Shown one piece after another: positions 1-7,784 of a stretch of 64,000 bases of DNA (positions within the stretch are counted from its first letter, which is position 1; every line of letters begins with the position of its first letter). This DNA comes from Embleya sp040629175 (GTDB taxonomy: Bacteria; Actinomycetota; Actinomycetes; Streptomycetales; Streptomycetaceae): positions 1 through 64,000 of the forward strand of contig NZ_JBEXUX010000007.1 of assembly GCF_040629175.1 (NCBI RefSeq). The letters are read 5' to 3'. Made by a program: the position numbers and the translations under genes. The notes under the pieces are model-generated. The model was given only the letters and a program-made list of their open reading frames with translations. It was not told the DNA's origin and did not search any database.

Positions 1-214
1 AGCCGCCGCCGGTGTAGGGGCTGTTGTCGGTGTACGAGGGCACCAACCGCTCGCGCAACGACGTCGGCGGCCGATCCCGATACCCGAACCGAGCCAGCGA
101 CCAGGCCCACCCGCGCGGCTCCGGACGTGCGGGCCCGGAGCTGCCGGGAGACTCCGCTGCCCCCTCCGGGGGGTGCTTTCGGGTCGGCTGATCGGTCGCC
201 ACGTCACTCGTCAC
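1..214 (-). CDS. Probable protein O-mannosyltransferase, N-terminal fragment (cut by window start)
   Basis: An open minus-strand frame runs off the left edge. It starts at a GTG at 214-212 and gives about 71 residues: a Pro/Ser/Gly-rich N-terminus, then a stretch containing WAWSLARFGYRDRPP and LRERLVPSY. No catalytic part is inside the window. The call rests on synteny: a divergent dolichyl-phosphate-mannose protein mannosyltransferase gene usually sits beside rsmI in Actinobacteria. The visible N-terminus, a polar leader before the first membrane span, is compatible with that family but does not prove it. Only 58 bases separate the two divergent starts. Confidence 0.45.
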   Translation of the reverse strand, partial: MTSDVATDQPTRKHPPEGAAESPGSSGPARPEPRGWAWSLARFGYRDRPPTSLRERLVPSYTDNSPYTGGG

Positions 215-272
215 CCGTGCATCGTATTGACGCGCGGACCGACCGGGGCGCGGCAAAGGGGAGGATGGCGCA

Positions 273-1139
273 GTGGAACACGAAGAGCAGAGCACTCAGG
301 GCGGCGTACTCGTACTGGCCGGCACCCCCATCGGTGACGTGAACGACGCGCCCGCGCGGCTCGCCGTCGAACTCGGCACGGCCCAGGTGGTGGCCGCCGA
401 GGACACCCGCAGGCTGCGCAGACTGGCCGGCGCGCTCGGTGTGGAGGTGCCCGGGCGCGTCGTGTCGTACTTCGAGGGCAACGAGGCGGCGCGCACGCCG
501 GAACTGGTCCAGGCGCTGCGCGAGGGCAAGCGGGTGTTGCTGGTCACCGACGCCGGCATGCCGTCGGTGTCCGACCCGGGCTACCGGCTGGTGGAGGCGG
601 CAGTGGCCGAGGACATCCGGGTGACCGCCGTACCCGGACCCTCCGCGGTGCTGACCGCGCTCGCGTTGTCCGGTCTGCCGGTGGACCGGTTCTGCTTCGA
701 GGGGTTCCTGCCGCGCAAGGCGGGCGAGCGCGGGCGGCGGCTGGCCGAGCTCGCCGCCGAGCCGCGCACGATGGTCTTCTTCGAGGCGCCGCACCGGCTC
801 GCCGAGTCGCTCGCCGCGATGGCCGAGGCGTTGGGCGCCGACCGCCGCGGCGCGGTGTGTCGCGAGCTCACCAAGACCTACGAGGAGGTCCGCCGGGACA
901 CCCTGGCCGAGCTCGCCGAGTGGGCGAAGCCGGGGGTGCGGGGCGAGATCACCGTCGTGGTCGCCGGCGCGCCGCCCGCCGACCCCTCGAAGATCGGCCC
1001 GGCCGAGCTGGTCGAGCGGGTGGCCGGGCGCGAGGCCGCCGGCCAACCGCGCAAGGAGGCCATCGCGGCGGTGGCCGCGGAGGTCGGCGTGCCCAAGCGG
1101 GTGGTGTTCGACGCGGTGGTCGCGGCCAAGAAGGGCTGA
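273..1139 (+). CDS. rsmI: 16S rRNA (cytidine1402-2'-O)-methyltransferase RsmI
   Basis: The 288-residue protein has the RsmI layout. A tetrapyrrole-methylase (SAM-dependent) fold starts with LAGTPIGDVND near residue 16. AAEDTRRLRRL follows, then VTDAGMPSVSDPG near residue 95 and AVPGPSAVLTALALSGLP. The family 2'-O-methylates C1402 of 16S rRNA, tuning P-site decoding. A GTG start is chosen because GGGGAGG at 258-264 lies 8 nt upstream. The length is normal for the family and the C-terminal region keeps the KEAIAAVA helix. It is divergent from the probable mannosyltransferase gene and is followed by a 300-bp spacer. Confidence 0.95.
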   Translation: MEHEEQSTQGGVLVLAGTPIGDVNDAPARLAVELGTAQVVAAEDTRRLRRLAGALGVEVPGRVVSYFEGNEAARTPELVQALREGKRVLLVTDAGMPSVSDPGYRLVEAAVAEDIRVTAVPGPSAVLTALALSGLPVDRFCFEGFLPRKAGERGRRLAELAAEPRTMVFFEAPHRLAESLAAMAEALGADRRGAVCRELTKTYEEVRRDTLAELAEWAKPGVRGEITVVVAGAPPADPSKIGPAELVERVAGREAAGQPRKEAIAAVAAEVGVPKRVVFDAVVAAKKG

Positions 1140-1438
1140 CCCGCCACGCGTGGAGGCGGTTTGGGGACGCTGTGTGCGAGGACTGCAACGCAGCGTGTTC
1201 TCGTCGATTCGGGCCCGCGCGGATCGAGGTGGACGGACGGTCAAGCGCACGCAACGGGCAGGTACGGCACTGCACTCGATTGGGTGATGAGTCTTTCCGG
1301 TTATCCATATTCCGTGTTGGCGCCCGTCAAGGAACCGTATGTGCCGATACGGAAGGCCCCGTTCGGGCATTCCATGGATACCGGTCACGGGAAGCCCCCT
1401 GAACCAGTCGGTGGGCGCGCCCGTGTGAGGAGGTCGTC
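1140..1438. other. Intergenic region with no recognisable gene
   Basis: This 299-bp spacer has no coding frame with convincing codon bias. It contains a relatively AT-rich stretch near 1297-1320 and a small hairpin (CGTAT/ATACG) around 1340-1355, either of which could belong to a promoter or leader of the following small gene. Nothing else is recognised. Confidence 0.5.
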
Positions 1439-1813
1439 ATGGAGAACCCGACGGTGGTGCACGAGTCCTACGCCTTCGTTTGTTTGTCGTGTGGTCGAGG
1501 GTGGGAGCGCGACTACGAGATTCACCACGCGACCGATCTGCACGGTTCGCGACTTTGCCGCTACTACTCGGAGGGGGCGTTGGTCCCGTCCCCGTTCACC
1601 AAGCCCGCCTGCGAGCACTGCGAGGGCACCCGCCTGCGCATACTCCCGGCCGGCCGGGTCACCTCGGTGACCCGCGGCTCCGGGGTCGGGCCCACCAAGG
1701 CGGTCAAGCCGGTCAAGCCGGTCAAGGTCGCGAAGGCCGACAAGGCGGCCGAGGTGCCCGCCCCGCGCGGGGCCTCGCGGTGGCACCTGCCGTCGCTGCA
1801 CCGCTCCGCCTGA
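1439..1813 (+). CDS. Small zinc-ribbon-like hypothetical protein
   Basis: The 124-residue protein has two cysteine pairs, CLSCGRGW at residues 15-22 and CEHC near residue 58, spaced like a single zinc-ribbon. A histidine-rich segment, YEIHHATDLHG, lies between them. The C-terminal 50 residues are a Lys/Pro/Val low-complexity tail containing KAVKPVKPVKVAK. The ATG is supported by GAGGAGG at 1427-1433, 5 nt upstream. Similar small CxxC proteins are common between rsmI and metG in streptomycetes, but I know of no established function. A nucleic-acid or ribosome-associated role is only a guess from the zinc-ribbon and basic tail. A strong terminator follows. Confidence 0.75.
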   Translation: MENPTVVHESYAFVCLSCGRGWERDYEIHHATDLHGSRLCRYYSEGALVPSPFTKPACEHCEGTRLRILPAGRVTSVTRGSGVGPTKAVKPVKPVKVAKADKAAEVPAPRGASRWHLPSLHRSA

Positions 1814-1840
1814 GCCCGCTCCGGGCCGCACGCCCGTCGT

Positions 1841-1872
1841 CGCCCGCCCCCGCCGATACTCGGGGGCGGGCG
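1841..1872 (+). terminator. Strong GC-rich terminator hairpin
   Basis: A perfect 12-bp stem (CGCCCGCCCCCG at 1841-1852, complement at 1861-1872) with an 8-nt loop lies between the small zinc-ribbon gene and metG. There is no T-run, as is usual in streptomycetes. Confidence 0.8.
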
Positions 1873-1887
1873 CCGTCACGCCGGCCG

Positions 1888-1893
1888 TAGGAT
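1888..1893 (+). promoter_or_regulatory. Putative -10 box for a leaderless metG transcript
   Basis: TAGGAT at 1888-1893 is followed by 7 nt and then the metG ATG at 1901. No Shine-Dalgarno sequence precedes this ATG, so transcription probably begins at or next to the start codon. Confidence 0.5.
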
Positions 1894-1900
1894 TCCGGGT

Positions 1901-3517
1901 ATGGCGGCCACTGGAACCACTGACATCACTGCGGGCGAGCGCGAGAAGGCGTTCTATGTCACAACGCCCATTTACTACGTAAATGACGCCCCGCACCTGG
2001 GCCACGCCTATACGACCGTCGCAGGCGACGTGCTCACCCGCTGGCACCGCCAGCGCGGCGAGAAGGTGTGGTTCCTCACCGGCACGGACGAGCACGGTCA
2101 GAAGATCATGCGCACGGCCGAGGCGAACGGCGTCACTCCGCAGGAGTGGTGCGACAAGCTGGTCACGGAGGCGTGGAAGCCCCTCTGGGAGCACTTGGAG
2201 ATCGCCAACGACGACTTCATCCGCACCACCGAGAAGCGGCACACCGACCGGGTCCAGGAGTTCGTCCAGGACCTGTTCGACAAGGACGAGATCTACAAGG
2301 GCGGCTACGAGGGCCCGTACTGCGTGGCGTGCGAGGAGTACAAGGCGCCGGGCGACCTGCTCGACGGCGAGGACGGGCAGAAGTTGTGCCCGATCCACAA
2401 GCGCCCGGTGGAGATGCTCAAGGAGGAGAACTACTTCTTCAAGCTCTCCGAGTACGGCCCCCGCCTGCTGGAGTTCTACGAGGCCAACCCGGACTTCATC
2501 CAGCCGGCCTCGGCCCGCAACGAGGTGCTCCAGTTCGTCCGGCAGGGCCTGCAGGACCTGTCCATCTCGCGGTCCACGTTCGACTGGGGCATCCCGGTTC
2601 CGTGGGACCCCAAGCACGTCATCTACGTGTGGATCGACGCGCTCCTCAACTACGCCACCGCGGTCGGCTACGGCGCGGACGAGGCGAAGTTCGAGAGCAC
2701 CTTCCCGGCGGATGTGCACCTGGTCGGCAAGGACATCCTGCGCTTCCACGCGGTGATCTGGCCCGCGATGCTGATGGCCAACAGCCTGCCGGTGCCCGGC
2801 CGGGTGTTCGCGAACGGCTGGCTGATGGTCGGCGGCGAGAAGATGAGCAAGTCGAACCTGACCGGCATCTCGCCGCAGCAACTCACCGACCACTTCGGGG
2901 TGGACGCCTACCGCTACTACTTCCTGCGGGCGATCCAGTTCGGCCAGGACGGGTCCTTCTCGTGGGAGGACTTCTCCGCGCGCTACACCTCGGAGCTGGC
3001 CAACGACTTCGGCAACCTCGCCTCGCGCGTGGCGGCCATGGTCGGCAAGTACTTCGACGGCACGCTGCCCGCCTCCACCGCCGACGGGGACGCCGAGGGC
3101 GCCCTGCACAGCGCGCTGATCGAGACCGTGTCGCTCGCCGACGACCGGGTCCGGGCGCTGGACTTCCAGGCCGGTCTGGACGCGGTGTTCGGCTACGTGA
3201 AGCTGGTCAACGGCTACATCACCGAGCAGGAGCCGTGGAAGGTGGCCAAGGACGACAGCCCCGAGGGGCGGGCGCGGCTGGCCACGATCCTGTACACCTC
3301 GGCCGAGTCGCTGCGCGCGCTCGCCGTGCTGCTCAACCCGGTGATGCCGGCGACCGCGCAGAAGTTGTGGGACTCGCTCGGCGCCGAGCCGGAGCTGGGC
3401 CCGCTGGCCGCGCAGCACGTGCAGGACGCGGGCCGCTGGGGGCAGTTGCCGGCCGGGGCGACGGTCACCAAGGGCGCGATCCTGTTCCCGCGCCTCGAAG
3501 AGAAGAAGGACGCCTGA
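1901..3517 (+). CDS. metG: Methionyl-tRNA synthetase
   Basis: This 538-residue class I aminoacyl-tRNA synthetase charges tRNA-Met in the cytoplasm. The HIGH-type motif is HLGH at residues 32-35 and KMSKS lies near residues 313-317. A zinc knuckle is formed by CVAC near residue 141 and CPIH near residue 163. The catalytic domain is followed by the helical anticodon-binding domain. The C-terminal dimerisation/tRNA-binding domain of E. coli MetG is absent, which matches the shorter actinobacterial form. The start follows a -10-like box without a ribosome site. tatD follows 3 bases after the stop, so the two are probably one operon. Confidence 0.97.
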   Translation: MAATGTTDITAGEREKAFYVTTPIYYVNDAPHLGHAYTTVAGDVLTRWHRQRGEKVWFLTGTDEHGQKIMRTAEANGVTPQEWCDKLVTEAWKPLWEHLEIANDDFIRTTEKRHTDRVQEFVQDLFDKDEIYKGGYEGPYCVACEEYKAPGDLLDGEDGQKLCPIHKRPVEMLKEENYFFKLSEYGPRLLEFYEANPDFIQPASARNEVLQFVRQGLQDLSISRSTFDWGIPVPWDPKHVIYVWIDALLNYATAVGYGADEAKFESTFPADVHLVGKDILRFHAVIWPAMLMANSLPVPGRVFANGWLMVGGEKMSKSNLTGISPQQLTDHFGVDAYRYYFLRAIQFGQDGSFSWEDFSARYTSELANDFGNLASRVAAMVGKYFDGTLPASTADGDAEGALHSALIETVSLADDRVRALDFQAGLDAVFGYVKLVNGYITEQEPWKVAKDDSPEGRARLATILYTSAESLRALAVLLNPVMPATAQKLWDSLGAEPELGPLAAQHVQDAGRWGQLPAGATVTKGAILFPRLEEKKDA

Positions 3518-3520
3518 CCC

Positions 3521-4417
3521 TTGAGCAAGCGCAAGCGCCGGGACGGCGGAGCCCGCGACACCAGTGCGCCGCCCGCGCCCGAGCCACTGCGGGTGCCGGT
3601 GTGGGATGCCCACACGCACCTGGACCTGCAGGAGACGACGCCGGCCGAGGCATTGTCGGCCGCCGCCGCGGTCGGCGTCGACACGCTGGTCCAGGTGGGC
3701 ATCGACGTGCCGTCCTCGGTGTGGGCGGCCGAGACCGCCGCCGCCCACGAGCGGGTGCACGCGACGGTGGCACTGCATCCGAACGAGGCGCCGCGGATCG
3801 TGCTCGGCGACCCGGACGGCTGGTCCGGGCAGCGTCGGGCGCCCGGGGGCGCCGAGGCCCTGGACGCGGCGATCGCCGAGATCGATCGGCTGGCCGCGTT
3901 GCCGCACGTGCGCGGGGTCGGCGAGACCGGGTTGGACTACTTCCGCACCGGCGACGAGGGCGTGGCCACGCAGCAGGAGTCCTTCCGCAGGCACATCGAG
4001 ATCGCCAAGCGGCACCGCAAGCCGCTGGTGATCCACGACCGCGAGGCGCACGCGGACGTGTTGCGGATCCTGGCCGAGGAGGGCGCACCGGAACGGGTGG
4101 TCTTCCACTGCTTCTCGGGTGATGCGGAGATGGCGAAGACCTGCGCCGAACTCGGCTACGTGATGTCCTTCGCGGGCAACGTGACCTACCCGAGCGCGCA
4201 ACCACTGCGGGACGCGCTCGTGGTCGCGCCGATCGACCTGCTCCTGGTCGAGACCGACGCGCCGTTCCTGACCCCGGTGCCCTTCCGCGGTCGGCCGAAC
4301 GCGCCCTACCTGGTGCCGATCACCGTGCGCGCGATGGCCGAGGTCAAGGGCCTGACCGAGGACGAATTGGCCGCCGCGCTCGCGGCCAACGCCGAACGTA
4401 CCTTCGCCCCCGCGTAG
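3521..4417 (+). CDS. tatD: TatD family metal-dependent hydrolase (DNase)
   Basis: The 298-residue TIM-barrel metallohydrolase carries the family ligands in order: HTH at residues 31-33, GVGETGLDYF with the metal-ligand Glu, the His in KPLVIHDREAH, the His in VFHCFSG, and the Asp in VETDAPFLTP. TatD proteins are 3'-5' exonucleases or DNA-repair hydrolases. A basic N-terminal extension, KRKRR, precedes the barrel. The TTG start lies 3 bases after metG and the gene is probably translationally coupled. The order metG-tatD-rpfB is conserved in Actinobacteria including mycobacteria. A strong terminator follows. Confidence 0.93.
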   Translation: MSKRKRRDGGARDTSAPPAPEPLRVPVWDAHTHLDLQETTPAEALSAAAAVGVDTLVQVGIDVPSSVWAAETAAAHERVHATVALHPNEAPRIVLGDPDGWSGQRRAPGGAEALDAAIAEIDRLAALPHVRGVGETGLDYFRTGDEGVATQQESFRRHIEIAKRHRKPLVIHDREAHADVLRILAEEGAPERVVFHCFSGDAEMAKTCAELGYVMSFAGNVTYPSAQPLRDALVVAPIDLLLVETDAPFLTPVPFRGRPNAPYLVPITVRAMAEVKGLTEDELAAALAANAERTFAPA

Positions 4418-4430
4418 TTGCTCGCCGCGA

Positions 4431-4464
4431 CCGCCCGTCCCCCGGACGACCGGGGGACGGGCGG
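4431..4464 (+). terminator. Terminator after tatD
   Basis: A perfect 15-bp inverted repeat (CCGCCCGTCCCCCGG at 4431-4445, complement at 4450-4464) with a 4-nt loop ends the metG-tatD transcript and separates it from rpfB. A TACAGT box at 4484-4489 is a candidate -10 element for rpfB. Confidence 0.85.
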
Positions 4465-4572
4465 CGCCCGGTCCGCGCCCGTGTACAGTCCGATGCTCGT
4501 CGGGTGGAACAGCGGCCCGGCCTCCGGAGAACACCCCCGGACCAGCCCCCTCGGAATCCCCCAGGAGCACCG

Positions 4573-5733
4573 TTGAGTCGTTCCGCCGGCTCCGCCCGCA
4601 GGCGCAACACCGCCCGGGCGGGTCGGGGCGGCAGTCGCCCCGGACCCTCGCTGCGCACCCTTGTTCCCCAGGCCCTCGTGGTCGCCGTCCTGGTCGGCGG
4701 CACCACGGCCTTCGTCGCCTACGACAAGACGGTGACGCTCGTCGTGGACGGCGAGGAGCGCACCGTGCACACCTTCGCCTCGGACGTCTCCGGGCTGCTC
4801 GGCCGTCAGGAGATCAAGGTCGGCGAGCACGACATCGTCGCGCCCGGGCGCAAGGCGAGCCTGGAGGACGGCGACCGGGTCGCGGTGCGCTACGGCCGAC
4901 TGCTGACGATGACCGTCGACGGCCGACCCCAGCAGGTCTGGGTGACCGCGAAGTCGGTGGCCGAGGCGCTGGAGCAGGTCGGCGTGCGGGCGGACGGCGC
5001 GTACCTGTCGGTCTCCCGGGATCTGCCGATCGGTCGGCAGGGGCTCAACCTGGACGTGCGCACCGAGCGGGCGATCACCTTCCTGGTGGACGGCAAGACG
5101 ATCCCGCTGCGGACCAACGCGCAGACCGTGCAGGCCGCGCTGGAGCAGGCCGGGATCTCGATAGGGCCGCAGGACCGGGTGGACACGCCGACCGACTCCT
5201 ACCCCCAGCAGGGGCAGACCGTCTCGATCCTGCGGGTCACCGGCAGCACGGTGACCAAGGACGAGAAGATCCCGTTCAAGACCACGAAGCAGGACGACCC
5301 GACCCAGTACAAGGGGACCGACACGGTCGTCACCAAGGGTGAGACCGGCCTGCGTCAGATCACCTACTCGTACGAGACGATCAACGGGGTCCGGCAGGAG
5401 CCGCGCAAGGTCTCCGAGAAGGTGGTCAAGGAGCCGGTCAACCAGCTCATCAAGATCGGTACCAAGGAGATGCCCAACTCGGTGGCCGGGGCGGACCAGC
5501 TCAACTGGGGCGCGCTCGCGCAGTGCGAGTCGGGCGGCCGGGCCAACGTGGTGGACGCCTCGGGGACCTATCACGGGCTCTACCAGTTCGACGCGCAGAC
5601 CTGGCAGTCGATGGGCGGTACCGGGGTGGCGAGTCAGGCACCGGCATCGGAACAGACATATCGGGCAAAGCTCATGTTCGTCCAGCGCGGGTCGAGTCCG
5701 TGGCCGCTGTGCGGCAGTAGGCTCTACTCGTGA
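4573..5733 (+). CDS. rpfB: Resuscitation-promoting factor RpfB-like muralytic protein
   Basis: The predicted cell-wall-active protein has 386 residues from the TTG at 4573, which has AGGAG at 4563-4567. An in-frame GTG at 4504 would add 23 residues. A basic N-terminus and one membrane segment (about residues 31-49) are followed by three DUF348 repeats. A G5 domain comes next (about 226-300), and then a C-terminal Rpf lysozyme-like domain. The expected catalytic Glu is in CESGG near residue 319. Rpf enzymes cleave peptidoglycan to reactivate dormant cells or spores. This is the RpfB architecture, not the LysM-type RpfA. The stop overlaps the rsmA start by 4 bases. Confidence 0.93.
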   Translation: MSRSAGSARRRNTARAGRGGSRPGPSLRTLVPQALVVAVLVGGTTAFVAYDKTVTLVVDGEERTVHTFASDVSGLLGRQEIKVGEHDIVAPGRKASLEDGDRVAVRYGRLLTMTVDGRPQQVWVTAKSVAEALEQVGVRADGAYLSVSRDLPIGRQGLNLDVRTERAITFLVDGKTIPLRTNAQTVQAALEQAGISIGPQDRVDTPTDSYPQQGQTVSILRVTGSTVTKDEKIPFKTTKQDDPTQYKGTDTVVTKGETGLRQITYSYETINGVRQEPRKVSEKVVKEPVNQLIKIGTKEMPNSVAGADQLNWGALAQCESGGRANVVDASGTYHGLYQFDAQTWQSMGGTGVASQAPASEQTYRAKLMFVQRGSSPWPLCGSRLYS

Positions 5734-6674
5734 GTGATCTTCCCGCGGGACCGGGACTGCTCGGTGCCGCGGACATCCGTGCGCTCGCCGAGGCCCTGGG
5801 TGTACGCCCGACCAAGCAGCTCGGCCAGAACTTCGTGATCGACGCCAACACGGTGCGGCGCATCGTGCGCACCGCCGGTGTGCGGCCCGAGGACGTCGTC
5901 GTCGAGATCGGCCCCGGACTCGGTTCGTTGACCCTGGCCCTCCTGGAGAGCGCCGCCCGCGTGGTCGCGATCGAGATCGACCCGGTGCTCGCCCGGCACC
6001 TGCCGACCACCATCGCGGCCCGGATGCCCGAACGGGCGGCCGACTTCGCCCTCGTGCACGCGGACGCGATGACGGTGACCGAGTTGCCCGGCCCGGCGCC
6101 CACCGCGCTGGTGGCGAACCTGCCGTACAACGTGTCCGTGCCGGTGCTGCTGCACATGTTGCAGACCTTCCCGTCGTTGGACCGGCTCCTGGTGATGGTG
6201 CAGTCCGAGGTGGCCGACCGGCTCGCCGCGACGCCCGGTGGCAAGGTCTACGGCGTGCCGTCGGTCAAGGCCGCGTGGTACGCCGACGTCAAGCGCGCGG
6301 GTGCGATCGGGCGCAATGTGTTCTGGCCGGCGCCCAACGTCGACTCGGGCCTGGTTTCGTTCGTGCGCCGCGAGCCGCCGAAGACCACGGCGACCCGCCA
6401 GGAGGTGTTCGCCGTCGTGGACGCCGCGTTCGCCCAGCGCCGCAAGACGCTGCGGGCGGCCCTGGCGGGGTGGGCCGGCTCCCCCGCGGGTGCCGAGCAG
6501 GCGCTGCGCGCGGCCGGGATCGATCCGCGCACGCGCGGCGAGGCACTGGGTGTCGAGGCGTTCGCCAGGATCGCCGAGCACCGCCCCGACCCGACCGGTC
6601 GCACCTCGCCGGGCGAAGCCGCCGAGGCCGCGCCGAACGAACCCGGCGATCGCCCGAACGAGCCCCGCGACTGA
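5730..6674 (+). CDS. rsmA: 16S rRNA (adenine1518/1519-N6)-dimethyltransferase RsmA (KsgA)
   Basis: The 314-residue SAM methyltransferase dimethylates two adjacent adenines in helix 45 of 16S rRNA. Visible motifs are LGQNFVID at residues 31-38, the SAM-binding VEIGPGLGSL around 58-67, the acidic IEIDP, and the catalytic NLPYNVS at 130-136. The C-terminal helical domain is present and is followed by a Pro/Glu/Asp-rich tail of about 25 residues. The GTG start overlaps the rpfB stop (GTGA). A TAGGCT box at 5718-5723, 6 nt before the GTG, might give a separate leaderless transcript. Confidence 0.96.
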   Translation: MSDLPAGPGLLGAADIRALAEALGVRPTKQLGQNFVIDANTVRRIVRTAGVRPEDVVVEIGPGLGSLTLALLESAARVVAIEIDPVLARHLPTTIAARMPERAADFALVHADAMTVTELPGPAPTALVANLPYNVSVPVLLHMLQTFPSLDRLLVMVQSEVADRLAATPGGKVYGVPSVKAAWYADVKRAGAIGRNVFWPAPNVDSGLVSFVRREPPKTTATRQEVFAVVDAAFAQRRKTLRAALAGWAGSPAGAEQALRAAGIDPRTRGEALGVEAFARIAEHRPDPTGRTSPGEAAEAAPNEPGDRPNEPRD

Positions 6675-6787
6675 CCCGCGACGGAGGGGACGCTGCCGCC
6701 GTCGATACCATCGGCGACGGTGCCGGGGAGTTCGCACGGCACCCGTCCGAAGAGGCCTGGCAGGGCCACGAAGGAGTTCCACGCGCC

Positions 6788-7729
6788 GTGTCTTCCGTCA
6801 CCGTCAGTGTTCCCGCGAAGGTCAATCTGCAGCTCGCGGTCGGTGGGGTGCGGCCGGACGGCTTCCACGAGCTGGTCAGCGTCTTCCACGCCGTGTCCCT
6901 GTACGACGAGGTCACCGTCACGCCCGCGGATCGGCTGAGCCTGACCTGCGAGGGCGAGGACATCGACGAGGTCCCGCTGGACCACGGCAACCTGGCCGCG
7001 CGCGCGGCGATCCTGCTGGCCGACCGGCTCGGCCGTGAGCCGAACGTGCGGATCCACATTCGCAAGGGCATTCCGGTCGCGGGCGGGATGGCGGGCGGCA
7101 GTGCGGACGCGGCGGCGACGCTGCTCGCGTGCGACACGTTGTGGCGCGGCGACACGCCTCGGGAGATGTTGCGCCGGTTGGGCGCGGAGTTGGGCAGCGA
7201 TGTGCCGTTCTCCGACCTGGGCGGTACCGCGATCGGCACCGGGCGCGGCGAGCGGCTGGCCTCGGTGCCGACCACGGCGCGGTTCCACTGGGTGTTCGCG
7301 CTGGCCGACGGTGGGCTCTCCACGCCGGCCGTGTACGGCGAGTGCGACCGGTTGCGCGAGGTGGCGGGCGTGCGGGTCGAGCGGCCCGCGCCGCGTGAGG
7401 AGCTGATCGCCGCATTGCGCGCCGGCGACGCGTACGCGCTGGGCGCCGGCCTGGTCAACGACCTGCAACCGGCGGCCCTGTCGCTGCGGCCCGCACTGGC
7501 CGCGACGCTGGCCGCGGGGATGGCCGCGGGGGCGGTCGGCTCGTTGGTGTCCGGGTCCGGGCCCACGTGCGCGTTCCTGGCGCCGGACCGCGATACCGCG
7601 CAGGTGGTGGCCGAGCGGCTGATCGAATCGGGCACCTGCCGGGCCGCGCGGGTGGCGTTCGGCGCGGTGCCCGGGGCCCGGGTGTTGCCGCGTCGGGTCG
7701 TTCCGGTGGAGCGCGAGAACACGGTGTAG
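6788..7729 (+). CDS. ispE: 4-diphosphocytidyl-2-C-methyl-D-erythritol kinase IspE
   Basis: The 313-residue GHMP kinase phosphorylates CDP-ME in the MEP isoprenoid pathway. The start VPAKVNLQLAVGGVRPDGFHE carries the catalytic Lys at residue 11. The glycine-rich ATP loop PVAGGMAGGSADAA is at 97-110 and the general base is probably Asp138 in LGSDVPF. A C-terminal GSGPTCAF motif is also present. The GTG at 6788 is preferred because AAGGAG lies at 6771-6776. The longer open frame upstream overlaps rsmA in another frame. The isoprenoid product links this gene to the menaquinone genes at 45-52 kb. Confidence 0.95.
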   Translation: MSSVTVSVPAKVNLQLAVGGVRPDGFHELVSVFHAVSLYDEVTVTPADRLSLTCEGEDIDEVPLDHGNLAARAAILLADRLGREPNVRIHIRKGIPVAGGMAGGSADAAATLLACDTLWRGDTPREMLRRLGAELGSDVPFSDLGGTAIGTGRGERLASVPTTARFHWVFALADGGLSTPAVYGECDRLREVAGVRVERPAPREELIAALRAGDAYALGAGLVNDLQPAALSLRPALAATLAAGMAAGAVGSLVSGSGPTCAFLAPDRDTAQVVAERLIESGTCRAARVAFGAVPGARVLPRRVVPVERENTV

Positions 7730-7784
7730 CGCGGACCGTTAGAGTTGGTCGAATGCGAGCGTTGCGGTATGGCGGTTCGGTCTG

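Noticed and set aside
1385..4570. A 1061-codon minus-strand open frame across metG and tatD
   Set aside because: It is antisense to two well-supported genes, has an Arg/Val/Leu/Gly-rich composition typical of high-GC shadow frames, and shows no domain or ribosome site.
4418..4572. Riboswitch (ydaO-like, c-di-AMP) upstream of the Rpf gene
   Set aside because: The leader between the tatD terminator and the start is only about 100 nt and has no ydaO-type conserved stems. That riboswitch is associated with LysM-type rpfA genes, not this RpfB type.
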